A stretch of DNA of 64,000 nucleotides from Azoarcus_F sp048158365 (GTDB taxonomy: Bacteria; Pseudomonadota; Gammaproteobacteria; Burkholderiales; Rhodocyclaceae), in the NCBI GenBank assembly GCA_048158365.1, contig JBLLNL010000002.1. One strand, written 5' to 3'. Made by a program: the position numbers and the translations under genes. This document shows, piece by piece, positions 42,500 to 52,072 of the stretch (the stretch's first letter is position 1; every line of letters begins with the position of its first letter). The notes under the pieces were generated by a model. It was not told the DNA's origin, searched no databases, and saw only the letters and a list, made by a program, of their open reading frames with translations.

Positions 42500-44440
42500 T
42501 CATAGCTGATAGTCCAGCTTGAGGCGCAATTGAAGTTTGCGCGCCTGCCGGAACGCTTCCTTCAGGATGCGTCGATCCAGTTCGTTGAGCTCGTCAGGAC
42601 GAATCCGGTTGTCGCCGTCTGCATCATGCTCGGTCTCGAGGTGCTGCGAGCGCAGACGCAGCAACTGGATGAAGTGGAAGCCATCCACGATCGCCGACAA
42701 TTCGTCGGTCTGCACGCCCATTCTCGCGCCGGCCTGGCGCAGGCGCTGGGCGGTGCTGCTGGACCCGACTTCGGCGCGCAACGCCAGTATGCGAGCAACA
42801 TCGACGAACAGGCGGGCGCCGGACTTCTTGAGGTCGATCGTGCCGTCGTCTTCCAGCACGAAGTCCCGGATACGTCCAAGGGGCGGATGCACCTCCAATG
42901 CGTTGGCCGCCATCATGCGCAGGAAGGTCGAATTGCGCTTGGCGGTCTTGTTGAGCCAGCCCCGTAACTTGTCGCCCAGTTGTTCGTTGCCGATCAACAC
43001 CCGGTAGTCGAAGAAGATCGATGCGTTGAGCAGCGCCTGCGGTTCCGGTTCTCGAATCCAGCTGTCGAAGCGTGCCTGCCACTCGTCCAGGGTCAGGCAC
43101 AGTTCCGGGTTGCTGGCCATGATGTTGCCCTTGCACAGTGGAAATCCGCAGGCGGCAAGGCTTTCGTTCACGCTGCGCGCGAACCCGATCAATCTCTGGC
43201 GCAAGGGCTCGCGTGCGGCACGATCGGCGCACACGAAAATCAGGCCGTTGTCCTGATCGGTGGACAGGGTCTGCTCATGGCGTCCTTCGGAACCGAAAGC
43301 GAGCCACGCGTAATCGACGCCCTCGATCTCGTGACGCTCCAGCTCCAGGCGGATGATGCGGCGCGTCAGGGCGTCGTTCAGCGCCGAGATGAACAGCGTG
43401 AGTTGTTCCGCACCGATGCCTTGCGCGATCAGGTTCAGCGCGAGCTGGCGGATGTCGCGACTGGCGCTCTGCAAGGTCTCGGTATCGCTTGCGCTGTCGA
43501 TGCTGGCGCGGATCTGGCGCAGGCTGATTCGCTGCAGCGAGAACAGGTCGCGCTCGGACACGACGCCCAGCATACGCCCCTTGTCATCCAGCACCATCAG
43601 GTGACGGACGCCATGGGTCGCCATTTCGAGTGCTGCGTCGTAGGCCGATGCGCTCTGCGGCAACGCGCGTGGGTCGGGCGTCATCACGTCGCTGACCGGG
43701 CGTGACAGGTCGAGGCCGGGCAGCACGATACGGGGCAGCAGGTCGCTTTGCGTCAGGATGCCGACCGGTCTTTGCTCGGCATCGGTGATCACCATGCAGC
43801 CAATCTTGAATTCCGCCATCGTCTCGAGTGCTGCGCGCGTCGAGGTTTCAGGTGCGACGAAGACGGCCTCGTGCTTGAGCAACTGCCCGATCGGGGTCGT
43901 CATGGTCTGCTGCTCGGCGGCGCGCTGCGAGAACGTCGTCTGCAGTTGCTGGCGCGACTGATTGAGCAGGCTGGCGATGTAGCGGGTGCAGAACAGATGA
44001 AAGACCGGGCTCATCTGGATCAGCGTCAGGAAATCCTCGGCCGCGAGCTGGTAGACGAAACTGTCTTCCACCGCGACATACGCGTTGGTCGATGGACGTT
44101 GCGCCGAGATGGCACCGATCGGAAAACATTCACCCGGCCCGAGCGCCATCATCGCGTACTCGGTGACCGCCGCGGCGCCGGACTGCCGGGCCTGGATCTT
44201 GCCCCGCTGAATGATATAGAAGAACTGAGGCTGGCCCATTGCCGGGGTCAGGATCTCGGCGCCCTTCATGTGATAGGCAAGTCGGATGCGATCCGCGAGA
44301 AAGCTCAGTGCATCGGCTTCCATTCCGTTAAACGGCGAGAATCTCTTCAGAAATTCCGAGCTGGCTCCGACGAGCATCTCGGGGGCGGTGGGTGACGTCA
44401 CTTTCGGCGATCCTTTGCGAGACTCCGAATTATATCGCAT
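42500..44440 (-). CDS. Cyclic-nucleotide-binding/CBS/nucleotidyltransferase (DUF294-DUF335) protein
   Basis: A 646-residue multidomain protein. It has an N-terminal cNMP-binding-like domain (about 30-150), a CBS pair (about 190-315, KIGCMVITD and GVRHLMVLDDKGRMLGVVSERDL), and a DUF294 nucleotidyltransferase domain with GSEGRHEQTLSTDQDNGLIF near 405. A C-terminal DUF335-type substrate-binding domain follows. The metal-binding DxD of the transferase is present as DQD. The role is unknown; the relatives include GlnD-like regulators. A GTG at 44401 or an ATG at 44377 could also be the start. Confidence 0.88.
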   Translation of the reverse strand: MRYNSESRKGSPKVTSPTAPEMLVGASSEFLKRFSPFNGMEADALSFLADRIRLAYHMKGAEILTPAMGQPQFFYIIQRGKIQARQSGAAAVTEYAMMALGPGECFPIGAISAQRPSTNAYVAVEDSFVYQLAAEDFLTLIQMSPVFHLFCTRYIASLLNQSRQQLQTTFSQRAAEQQTMTTPIGQLLKHEAVFVAPETSTRAALETMAEFKIGCMVITDAEQRPVGILTQSDLLPRIVLPGLDLSRPVSDVMTPDPRALPQSASAYDAALEMATHGVRHLMVLDDKGRMLGVVSERDLFSLQRISLRQIRASIDSASDTETLQSASRDIRQLALNLIAQGIGAEQLTLFISALNDALTRRIIRLELERHEIEGVDYAWLAFGSEGRHEQTLSTDQDNGLIFVCADRAAREPLRQRLIGFARSVNESLAACGFPLCKGNIMASNPELCLTLDEWQARFDSWIREPEPQALLNASIFFDYRVLIGNEQLGDKLRGWLNKTAKRNSTFLRMMAANALEVHPPLGRIRDFVLEDDGTIDLKKSGARLFVDVARILALRAEVGSSSTAQRLRQAGARMGVQTDELSAIVDGFHFIQLLRLRSQHLETEHDADGDNRIRPDELNELDRRILKEAFRQARKLQLRLKLDYQL

Positions 44441-44556
44441 GCTGCCAGGATCGGTCGGTCTGCTCTGCGGCTGTCATTGCGTGCGAACGCGTTTTGGGAG
44501 CGGGTTCGGCGTCGCGGCGCAGACTGCGTGCGACGCCGATCGTCAAGGGCTCCGGT

Positions 44557-45963
44557 TCAGAGTACCTCGGCTGCGTGGTCCGCCAGCCTGGACCGTTCGC
44601 CGCGCTGCAGCGTGATATGCCCGGAATGCGCCCATCCCTTGAAGCGGTCGACGACGAAGGTCAGGCCGGAACTGCCCTCGGTGAGATAGGGCGTGTCGAT
44701 CTGTGCGATGTTGCCCAGGCACACTACCTTGGTGCCGGGGCCGGCGCGCGTGATCAGCGTCTTCATCTGCTTGGGCGTGAGGTTCTGGGCCTCGTCGATG
44801 ATCAGGAACTTGTTGATGAAGGTGCGCCCGCGCATGAAGTTGAGGCTCTTGATCTTGATCCGCGATCGGATCAGGTCGCGGGTGGCCGCACGGCCCCATT
44901 CGCCGCCTTCTCCGGCCGTGCCGTTGAGTACGTCGAGGTTGTCCTCCAGCGCCCCCATCCATGGCGCCATCTTCTCTTCTTCCGTACCGGGCAGGAAGCC
45001 GATGTCCTCGCCGACCGGCACGGTCACCCGCGTCATGATCACTTCCGAGTAGCGCTTTGTCTCCAGCACCTGCGTCAGCGCTGCGGCGAGCGTGAGCAGC
45101 GTCTTGCCGGTGCCTGCCTGGCCGAGCAGCGTGACGAAGTCGATGTCGGTGTTCATCAGCAGGTTCATTGCGAAGTTCTGCTCGCGGTTGCGGGTCGTAA
45201 TGCCCCACACCGCGTTCTTCGCATGGCTGTAGTCGGTGAGCGTCTCGAGCAGGACGGTGTTGCCCTGCCTGTTCCGGACCCAGGCCTGAAGCGGGTTCGG
45301 CCCGTCCTGATAAAGGAACTCGTTGATCAGCAGCTCGGCGCTGATCGCGCCCTTCAGACGGTAATAGGTGCGGCTTTCCTCCTTCCAGGACTCCATTTCC
45401 TTGCCATGAGTCTCCCAGAACTCGGCACTGAGCTCGCGCGATCCGGTGTAGAGCAGGTCGCTGTCCTCGAGGACCTTGTCGTTGAAGTAGTCCTGCGCCT
45501 CCAGTCCCAGCGCGCGGGCCTTGATGCGCATGTTGATGTCCTTGGACACCAGGATGACCGGGCGCTTCGCATGTTGCTCGGCCAGATGCATGACGACCGC
45601 CAGGATCTGGTTGTCGCCCTTGACCGTGGGCAATGCGTCCGGAAGCTCTAAGCGAATCGCCTCCGCCTGCAGGAAAAGCTTGCCGGTCGCGAGCCCGTGC
45701 GACGGGCCTTCCAGCGGTATGCCTTGCTTCATGTCGGTGACGTCGGACGACACGATCTCGTCCATCATGCGGCTCGCCTGACGCGCGTTGCGTGCGACTT
45801 CGGACATGCCCTTCTTGTTCGAGTCGAGTTCCTCGAGCGTCATGATCGGCACGAACAGATCATGCTCCTCGAAGCGGAACAGGCTCGTCGGATCGTGCAT
45901 CAACACGTTGGTGTCGAGCACGAAAAGCTTGTTGCGGGGGGCACGCGCGCTGCGTTTTGTCAT
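44557..45963 (-). CDS. PhoH2-type protein: PIN nuclease domain plus PhoH ATPase
   Basis: A 468-residue fusion of an N-terminal PIN ribonuclease domain (VLDTNVLMHDP with Asp17, later VILVSKDINMRIKA) and a C-terminal PhoH helicase/ATPase domain. The latter has Walker A GQAGTGKT, FLIIDEAQNLTPKQMK and GNIAQIDTPY. PhoH2 proteins are RNA-unwinding ribonucleases, sometimes linked to toxin-antitoxin regulation; no antitoxin gene precedes it here. A GGAGAG site supports the ATG at 45963. Confidence 0.93.
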   Translation of the reverse strand: MTKRSARAPRNKLFVLDTNVLMHDPTSLFRFEEHDLFVPIMTLEELDSNKKGMSEVARNARQASRMMDEIVSSDVTDMKQGIPLEGPSHGLATGKLFLQAEAIRLELPDALPTVKGDNQILAVVMHLAEQHAKRPVILVSKDINMRIKARALGLEAQDYFNDKVLEDSDLLYTGSRELSAEFWETHGKEMESWKEESRTYYRLKGAISAELLINEFLYQDGPNPLQAWVRNRQGNTVLLETLTDYSHAKNAVWGITTRNREQNFAMNLLMNTDIDFVTLLGQAGTGKTLLTLAAALTQVLETKRYSEVIMTRVTVPVGEDIGFLPGTEEEKMAPWMGALEDNLDVLNGTAGEGGEWGRAATRDLIRSRIKIKSLNFMRGRTFINKFLIIDEAQNLTPKQMKTLITRAGPGTKVVCLGNIAQIDTPYLTEGSSGLTFVVDRFKGWAHSGHITLQRGERSRLADHAAEVL

Positions 45964-45991
45964 CGAACGATCTCTCCTGAAGGCGCTGAAA

Positions 45992-46450
45992 TCAGAGGCT
46001 GCGGACGAACGCGAGGACCTCCTCGACATGTCCTGGCACCTTGACCCCGCGCCATTCGTGTGCGATCCGCCCCTGATCGTCGATGACGAAGGTGCTGCGC
46101 TCGATCCCGCGGACCTGTTTGCCATACATGTTCTTCATCTTGATGACATCGAAGGCCTGGCACGCGATTTCGTCCGCGTCCGAGATCAGTTCGAACGGTG
46201 CCTCCAGCTTCGCCTTGAAGTTCTCGTGCGACTTTAGGCTGTCGCGGGAGATGCCGAAGACGGCGCAGCCTGCGGACACGAAATCGGCGTGATGGTCGCG
46301 AAAGGCGGCAGTCTCGTTCGTGCAGCCCGGCGTGTTGTCCTTGGGATAGAAATACAGCACCACCTTGCGCCCCTTGAGCGCGGACAGGGTGATGGTCTGG
46401 CCACCGGTGGCGGGCAGCGAGAATTCGGGCGCGGCGGTCTGAGCACTCAT
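45992..46450 (-). CDS. bcp: Peroxiredoxin, Bcp/PrxQ type
   Basis: A 152-residue thiol peroxidase. The peroxidatic Cys43 lies in KDNTPGCTNE. The resolving Cys found five residues later in E. coli Bcp is absent (Ala at that position). Cys62 and Cys97 are the only others, so the enzyme is either 1-Cys or uses a different resolving position. FYPKD and the GRIAHEWRGVKVPGH region are typical. It is divergent from uppP across 180 bases. Confidence 0.93.
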   Translation of the reverse strand: MSAQTAAPEFSLPATGGQTITLSALKGRKVVLYFYPKDNTPGCTNETAAFRDHHADFVSAGCAVFGISRDSLKSHENFKAKLEAPFELISDADEIACQAFDVIKMKNMYGKQVRGIERSTFVIDDQGRIAHEWRGVKVPGHVEEVLAFVRSL

Positions 46451-46630
46451 GGTGTTTTCCTTTTGTTGTCGGGACGATGCAGCGTAGCGGAGATTCGTGT
46501 CGTTTGACAATCGTGGCCAGGTCATCGGCCCGCGGCCTTGGGGGCCGGCCGTGCATGAGCGCCTTACTGCAATGCACAAGCGGATCGGCTATCATCGCCG
46601 TTCGCATCGAACCGCAACCGGAATTGCCCC

Positions 46631-47425
46631 GTGGATTATCTTCAGACCGTCCTGCTCGCGCTGGTGCAGGGCGTCACCGAGTTTCTGCCGATTTCGAGTT
46701 CAGCCCATCTGATCCTGGTTCCGGTGCTCACCGGCTGGCCTGATCAGGGTCTTGCCTTCGATGTCGCGGTGCATGCCGGATCCCTGGGCGCGGTCATCAT
46801 CTATTTCCGGCACGAACTGTTGCGCATGAGCGTGGCCGGACTGGGCTCGTTCGCGGGACGCTGGAACGCCGATGCGAGACTGGCCTGGGCGGTCGTGATC
46901 GGCACCGTCCCAGTGGTGGTGGCCGGCCTGTTGGGCAAGTCCTTCATCGAAGACATGCTGCGCGGTCCGCTGGTGATCGCGACCACGGCGGTCGTGTTCG
47001 GACTGGTGTTGTGGTGGGCCGATGTGACCGGGAAGCGGGCGCGCAGCGAAGACAGCATCGGCTGGCGCGACGCAGTCCTGGTCGGCCTCGCCCAGGCTGT
47101 CGCGCTGATTCCCGGCACGTCGCGCTCGGGCATCACGATCACCGCGGGCCTGATGCTGGGGCTGACCCGCGAAGCGGCCGCGCGCTTCTCCTTTCTGCTG
47201 TCGATCCCGACGCTGATTGCATCCAATGTGCTGATCGGGCGTGATCTGATCAGTACCTCCGAGTCGGTGGACTGGGGCATCCTGGCGGTGGGGGTGGTGG
47301 TCGCCGGCCTGAGTGCCTACGCATGCATCGAGCTGTTCATCCGCCTGCTGTCGCGCACCGGCATGCTGCCCTACGTGATCTATCGGGTCGTGCTGGGTTT
47401 GCTGCTGTTCTGGCTGTTCTGGTGA
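46631..47425 (+). CDS. uppP: Undecaprenyl-diphosphatase
   Basis: Recycles the lipid carrier undecaprenyl pyrophosphate for cell-wall synthesis; confers bacitracin resistance when abundant. The 264-residue membrane protein starts at GTG and has LVQGVTEFLPISSSAHLIL near the N-terminus and ALIPGTSRSGITITAGL in the second half, the two catalytic segments of the BacA family. About eight membrane segments are predicted. Confidence 0.96.
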   Translation: MDYLQTVLLALVQGVTEFLPISSSAHLILVPVLTGWPDQGLAFDVAVHAGSLGAVIIYFRHELLRMSVAGLGSFAGRWNADARLAWAVVIGTVPVVVAGLLGKSFIEDMLRGPLVIATTAVVFGLVLWWADVTGKRARSEDSIGWRDAVLVGLAQAVALIPGTSRSGITITAGLMLGLTREAAARFSFLLSIPTLIASNVLIGRDLISTSESVDWGILAVGVVVAGLSAYACIELFIRLLSRTGMLPYVIYRVVLGLLLFWLFW

Positions 47426-47510
47426 GCGTCGCCACGCCGCATGAGTGGTCGGTCCGCACCAGGGGCCGCGCGGATGGCCATCTGCCGGTCGCGAAATTCG
47501 GCCGAATCGC

Positions 47511-47888
47511 TCACTCGGGGTCGAACATGACCGCCGCAACGACCGCGCGGCCTTCGCCGGCAAGGATGTTGTAGGTCCGGCAGGCGGCCGCCATGTCCAT
47601 GATCTCGAATCCGATGCCGGCCTCGATCAAGGGGCGCAGCAGCACATGCTGGGGAAATCGCAGCTGACTGCCGGTACCGATGATGACTACCTCGGGTTCG
47701 AGTTCGAGCAGCATGCCGAAGTCTTCGCTGCTGAGGCCATCGAAGCCGTTGGGCGCCCAGTTCGGTAACACCTGTGACGCGCTGATCACCAGGTTGCCGT
47801 CGTGGCGGATCTTGTTTATCAGCACATGGCCCGCGCCATAGCCGGTGACCAGATTCAGGTTGGGATTGCGTTCCAGATTGAGTTTCAT
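47511..47888 (-). CDS. Mth938/DUF498 domain protein
   Basis: A 125-residue protein. SSEDFGMLLELEPEVVIIGTGSQLRFP and GIGFEIMDMAAACRTYNILAGEGR are conserved blocks of the Mth938-like (DUF498) family, related to the complex I assembly factor NDUFAF3. The role in bacteria is unknown. It is divergent from alaA. Confidence 0.9.
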   Translation of the reverse strand: MKLNLERNPNLNLVTGYGAGHVLINKIRHDGNLVISASQVLPNWAPNGFDGLSSEDFGMLLELEPEVVIIGTGSQLRFPQHVLLRPLIEAGIGFEIMDMAAACRTYNILAGEGRAVVAAVMFDPE

Positions 47889-48023
47889 GCGCTTGCGTCC
47901 ACTGGGCGGCCAAGGGGCAAAATTGCCGCGCGCTCGTCGGTTGGATAAGATTATAGTCTTTCGCATCGGTTGTTCAGGCACTGGTCGTGCATGCAGCGGA
48001 TGTATTTCGACGAGGATGACGCC

Positions 48024-49328
48024 ATGGGCGTGACCAACAAGCTGCAACTCGCGCCGGTGTCGGTGATCGAGCCGCCTGCACAGCCGACCGATGAGCTTGC
48101 ATTGCGCACGGTGCGCAAGTCCGCCAAGCTCGCCGACGTCTGCTACGACATCCGGGGTCCGGTGCTCGCCCGCGCCAAGCAGATGGAGGACGAGGGGCAT
48201 CGCATCATCAAGCTCAATATCGGCAACCTCGCGCCGTTCGGGTTCGAGGCGCCGGAAGAGATCGTGGTCGATGTGATCCACAATCTGCGCGACGCGTCCG
48301 GCTATTCCGACTCCAAGGGCATGTTCGCCGCGCGCAAGGCGGTCATGCATTACACTCAGCAGAAGAAGATCGCCGCGGTCGGCATCGAGGACATCTACCT
48401 CGGCAACGGCGCGTCCGAGTTGATCGTGATGGCGATGCAGGCACTGCTGAACAACGGCGACGAGGTGCTGGTGCCTGCGCCCGACTACCCGCTGTGGACC
48501 GCAGCGGTCAGCCTGGCCGGGGGCAGACCGCGTCATTACATCTGCGACGAGCAGGCCGGCTGGCTGCCCGATCTCGACGACATCCGTCGCAAGATCACGG
48601 CGGACACCCGCGCGATCGTGATCATCAATCCGAACAACCCGACCGGCGCGCTCTATCCGGAGTCCTTCCTGCGCGAGATCATCGAGATCGCACGACAGAA
48701 TCAGCTCATCGTCTTCGCCGACGAGATCTACGACAAGATGCTGTACGACGGTGCGACGCACACGTCGATCGCATCGCTCGCGGACGATGTGCTGTTCGTG
48801 ACGATGAACGGCCTGTCCAAGAATTATCGCACCTGCGGGTATCGCGCCGGCTGGATGGTGGTGTCGGGCGAGAAGCGACATGCGCGCGACTACATCGAGG
48901 GGCTCAACATGCTCGCCTCGATGCGTCTGTGCTCCAACGTGCCTGGCCAGTGGGCGATCCAGACTGCACTGGGGGGCTACCAGAGCATAGACGAACTGAT
49001 TGCGCCCGATGGCCGGCTCTCGCGTCAGCGCGACCTCGCGTGGCAACTGATCAGCGACATTCCCGGGGTCAGTTGCGTGAAACCGCAGGCCGCGCTGTAT
49101 CTGTTCCCGAAGCTGGATCCGAAGATGTATCCGATCGTCGACGACCAGCAGTTCGTGCTCGAGTTGCTCGAGTCCGAGCGGGTCCTGCTGGTGCAGGGCA
49201 GCGGCTTCAACTGGATGCAGCCGGATCACTTCCGCCTGGTGTTCCTGCCGCACGAGGACGATCTGCGTGATTCGATCGGACGTATCTCGCGCTTCCTCGA
49301 ACACTATCGCAAGCGGCTCGGCAGCTGA
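48024..49328 (+). CDS. alaA: Alanine-synthesising aminotransferase, AlaA type
   Basis: PLP aminotransferase that makes alanine from pyruvate and glutamate. The 434-residue protein is closely collinear with E. coli AlaA: LADVCYDIRGPVL, LNIGNLAPFGFEAPEE, YSDSKGMFAARKAVM, INPNNPTGALY, FADEIYDKMLYD, and NGLSKNYRTCGYRAGW with the PLP Lys266. The N-terminus has about 30 extra residues. The ATG at 48024 follows GAGG; an in-frame ATG at 48000 is an alternative. It is followed by hom after 74 bases. Confidence 0.93.
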   Translation: MGVTNKLQLAPVSVIEPPAQPTDELALRTVRKSAKLADVCYDIRGPVLARAKQMEDEGHRIIKLNIGNLAPFGFEAPEEIVVDVIHNLRDASGYSDSKGMFAARKAVMHYTQQKKIAAVGIEDIYLGNGASELIVMAMQALLNNGDEVLVPAPDYPLWTAAVSLAGGRPRHYICDEQAGWLPDLDDIRRKITADTRAIVIINPNNPTGALYPESFLREIIEIARQNQLIVFADEIYDKMLYDGATHTSIASLADDVLFVTMNGLSKNYRTCGYRAGWMVVSGEKRHARDYIEGLNMLASMRLCSNVPGQWAIQTALGGYQSIDELIAPDGRLSRQRDLAWQLISDIPGVSCVKPQAALYLFPKLDPKMYPIVDDQQFVLELLESERVLLVQGSGFNWMQPDHFRLVFLPHEDDLRDSIGRISRFLEHYRKRLGS

Positions 49329-49402
49329 ATATCGCGCGTCCAGGCACCGATGGCCCGCTCGTTCTTGTCGCTCAACTCATTTCTCAACCTAAAGTGCATC
49401 TC

Positions 49403-50713
49403 ATGAAACCGATCAATGTGGGACTTCTGGGCATCGGTACCGTCGGTGGCGGTACCTTCAACGTACTCAAGCGCAACCAGGAGGAGATCACGCGCCGTGC
49501 CGGACGCCCGATCCGGATCGTGACCGTGGCCGACAAGAACGTCGCACTGGCACGTGCGGTTGCGGGTGATGACGCACGGATCACCGATGACGCGTTCTCG
49601 GTGGTCACCGATCCCGACATCGACATCGTGGTCGAATTGATCGGGGGCTATGGTGTGGCGCGCGAACTGGTCCTGAAGGCGATCGACAACGGCAAGCATG
49701 TGGTCACTGCCAACAAGGCGCTGCTCGCGATGCACGGCAACGAGATCTTCGAGGCGGCCCAGAAGCGCGGCGTGATGGTCGCGTTCGAGGCCGCGGTCGC
49801 CGGCGGGATTCCGATCATCAAGGCGCTGCGCGAGGGCCTGACCGCTAACCGCATCGAATGGCTGGCCGGCATCATCAACGGCACGACGAACTTCATCCTG
49901 TCCGAGATGCGCGAGAAGGGGCTGCCTTTCGCCGATGTGCTGAGCGAGGCGCAGGCGCTCGGTTATGCCGAGGCCGATCCGACTTTCGATATCGAGGGCG
50001 TGGACGCGGCCCACAAGGTCACGATCATGAGCGCGATCGCATTCGGCGTGCCGATGCAGTTCGGCGCAGCCCATGTCGAGGGCATCACCAAGCTCGACGC
50101 GGTCGACATCGCATATGCCGGCCAGCTTGGCTACCGGATCAAGCTTCTCGGCATTGCGAAGATGCGCGACGAGGGCATCGAGCTGCGGGTGCATCCGACG
50201 CTGGTGCCGGAGAAGCGCCTGATCGCGAATGTCGAGGGCGCGATGAATGCGGTGCTGGTACAGGGTGATGCGGTGGGTTCGACGCTTTACTACGGCAAGG
50301 GGGCAGGGGCCGAACCGACCGCCAGCGCGGTGATCGCCGACCTGGTCGACGTCACGCGACTGCACACGGCCGACCCGGAACATCGCGTGCCGCACCTCGC
50401 CTTCCAGGCGGACCAGGTGCGCGACCTGATGGTGCTGCCGATCGAGGACGTGGTGACTTCGTACTATCTGCGCATGCGGGTGGACGACAAGCCGGGCGTA
50501 CTCGCCGATATCACGCGCATATTGGCCGACAGCGAGATTTCGATCGAAGCGCTGATCCAGAAGGAGGCGGAGCAGGGCGAGTCGCAGACCGACATCATCA
50601 TGCTGACCCACCGCACCGTGGAGCGCAACGCGAACCTCGCGATCCGGCAGATCGAGGCCTTGCCGGTCGTCAATGGCTCGGTGACCCGCATCCGCATGGA
50701 AGCCCTGCAGTAA
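49403..50713 (+). CDS. hom: Homoserine dehydrogenase
   Basis: NAD(P)-dependent reduction of aspartate semialdehyde to homoserine, the branch point to threonine and methionine. The 436-residue protein has the nucleotide-binding GLLGIGTVGGG, VVTANKALLA, the catalytic region GGIPIIKALREGL...INGTTNFILSEM, and a C-terminal ACT domain (LRMRVDDKPGVLADIT) for feedback control. The ATG at 49403 fits the family start; a GTG three codons earlier is possible. A strong terminator follows, so thrC is on another transcript. Confidence 0.96.
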   Translation: MKPINVGLLGIGTVGGGTFNVLKRNQEEITRRAGRPIRIVTVADKNVALARAVAGDDARITDDAFSVVTDPDIDIVVELIGGYGVARELVLKAIDNGKHVVTANKALLAMHGNEIFEAAQKRGVMVAFEAAVAGGIPIIKALREGLTANRIEWLAGIINGTTNFILSEMREKGLPFADVLSEAQALGYAEADPTFDIEGVDAAHKVTIMSAIAFGVPMQFGAAHVEGITKLDAVDIAYAGQLGYRIKLLGIAKMRDEGIELRVHPTLVPEKRLIANVEGAMNAVLVQGDAVGSTLYYGKGAGAEPTASAVIADLVDVTRLHTADPEHRVPHLAFQADQVRDLMVLPIEDVVTSYYLRMRVDDKPGVLADITRILADSEISIEALIQKEAEQGESQTDIIMLTHRTVERNANLAIRQIEALPVVNGSVTRIRMEALQ

Positions 50714-50736
50714 TAAGGCATCCGCTTCTCGATCCC

Positions 50737-50772
50737 GGGCCGGTGGCGAGCGATCGCACCGGCCCGTTTTTT
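50737..50772 (+). terminator. Intrinsic terminator after hom
   Basis: Perfect 9-bp stem GGGCCGGTG/CACCGGCCC with an 11-base loop, then G and six T residues. It lies 23 bases after the hom stop. Confidence 0.95.
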
Positions 50773-50885
50773 ATCGTGCGGTTGAAGACCGTATTTCGAA
50801 CCGTAGCGGGCCTTTTGAGGTCGATGTCGACATGCAGGTTTTCGTCGCAAATGGCGAGTGCGACGGTAACGGGGATGGCTATGCC

Positions 50886-51977
50886 ATGATGAGCTCGAGC
50901 AGGGAATGCTTTGCGCGCTTGAGGGCCGGGCTCAAACGCCTGTGGCCGGTCATAATGCTGATGCCCATGATTGCGGCTTGTGATCCATTCGCGAAGCCGG
51001 ATTCGCTGATGGAAGAGTACGTCAAGCGGTTGGGCAGGGTGCTGGAGGTCGATTCGTCGCTGTCGACGGTTCCCGTCGCGCCGGAGTTTCCGCGCATGCG
51101 CGAGCGGGTTCGCGAGATTGCGCATGTCAACGCGAGCATGCTCGACTTCCTGGGCTTGTACGGATGTGAGCTGCAGCAAGTCGTCGGTGAGCGTAACTCC
51201 ACCCTCGGGCGTGTGATGCATCCGACCGCCCGCCTGGATTATGAATTGCGCTTCATCCGCGCGGCCGAGGAGTGCATCCCCGAACTGGATCGCGACGGTC
51301 TGAAACAGCGCCTGGTCGAGGTGATCGCGATCAAGCGTGAAATCCTCGGCGACATCGCGTGGAATGCAGTCTGGGGCAGCCGCGAGATCGAGGCGGTGTT
51401 CACCCGGTCCCGGGGCGCGATGCCGGTGAGGAGGGATCCCAATGCAGTGTCGCAGGCCGCATCCGACCTCCAGTTCCTCGACGCGACGCTGCAGCGTGCG
51501 CTGGCTGGAGAGCTGAACGTCGATGTCGATGGACTCGACCCGGTCTACCAGCGCTGGCATCGCCAGCCGGTCGCGGGTCAACTGATCCAGAGCGCGATCC
51601 TGCTGACGACCCGGCTGGAGGATGCCAGCTCATTGCTCGAGGCCAGACTGGGCGAGACCCCGTTGTGCGAAAAACCCATTCGTACCCGTCGCGCCGACAC
51701 TATGCACAGTATGTTCCTGTCGGTCTTTGCAGGAGAGGTCCAGCCTTATCTGTCGGAAGTGCAGCAGGCGAGATTCGCGCTCATTCCGACGATCGAGTCA
51801 CTTGCCGCGCTCGGCGGCGAGATGCGTAGCGCGAGCTTCGACGCCTATGCCAAAGAGGTGCTGTCGCAGCAGGGCGAAACAGGACTCTGGCATGGTTTCG
51901 ATCGTGCCGTGGCGCGCCATACCAAGGCCTGGCAGGCCCTGCTCGAACAATGCGGCATGCGTCCCGGCATGGGTTGA
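50886..51977 (+). CDS. Putative lipoprotein, DUF3080-like
   Basis: A 363-residue exported protein. Its signal peptide (RLRAGLKRLWPVIMLMPM) ends in the lipobox IAAC, followed by Asp, which suggests retention in the inner membrane by the +2 rule. The mature protein is helical. SLMEEYVKRLGRVLEV and LGLYGCELQQVVGERNSTLGRVM resemble the DUF3080 family of gammaproteobacterial lipoproteins, as I remember them. The function is unknown. An in-frame ATG at 50832 would give a poorer signal peptide. It lies between the hom terminator and the convergent putP. Confidence 0.75.
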   Translation: MMSSSRECFARLRAGLKRLWPVIMLMPMIAACDPFAKPDSLMEEYVKRLGRVLEVDSSLSTVPVAPEFPRMRERVREIAHVNASMLDFLGLYGCELQQVVGERNSTLGRVMHPTARLDYELRFIRAAEECIPELDRDGLKQRLVEVIAIKREILGDIAWNAVWGSREIEAVFTRSRGAMPVRRDPNAVSQAASDLQFLDATLQRALAGELNVDVDGLDPVYQRWHRQPVAGQLIQSAILLTTRLEDASSLLEARLGETPLCEKPIRTRRADTMHSMFLSVFAGEVQPYLSEVQQARFALIPTIESLAALGGEMRSASFDAYAKEVLSQQGETGLWHGFDRAVARHTKAWQALLEQCGMRPGMG

Positions 51978-52072
51978 ATTCGCCCGACGCCGTTTGGGCG
52001 CACCGCATGGCCGGTCCAGCCTCCGCCTGGCCGGTCGCTCGATCAGTCGGCCAGATCAGGTCGGTCTACCGC

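Noticed and set aside
44508..44537. GGCGTCGC/GCGACGCC hairpin after phoH as a terminator
   Set aside because: Eight-base perfect stem, but a 14-base loop and no T-run on the minus strand; too common in GC-rich DNA to call.
52010..52060. Repeated TGGCCGGTC between the lipoprotein and putP genes
   Set aside because: Short GC-rich direct repeat with no terminator tail; likely chance.
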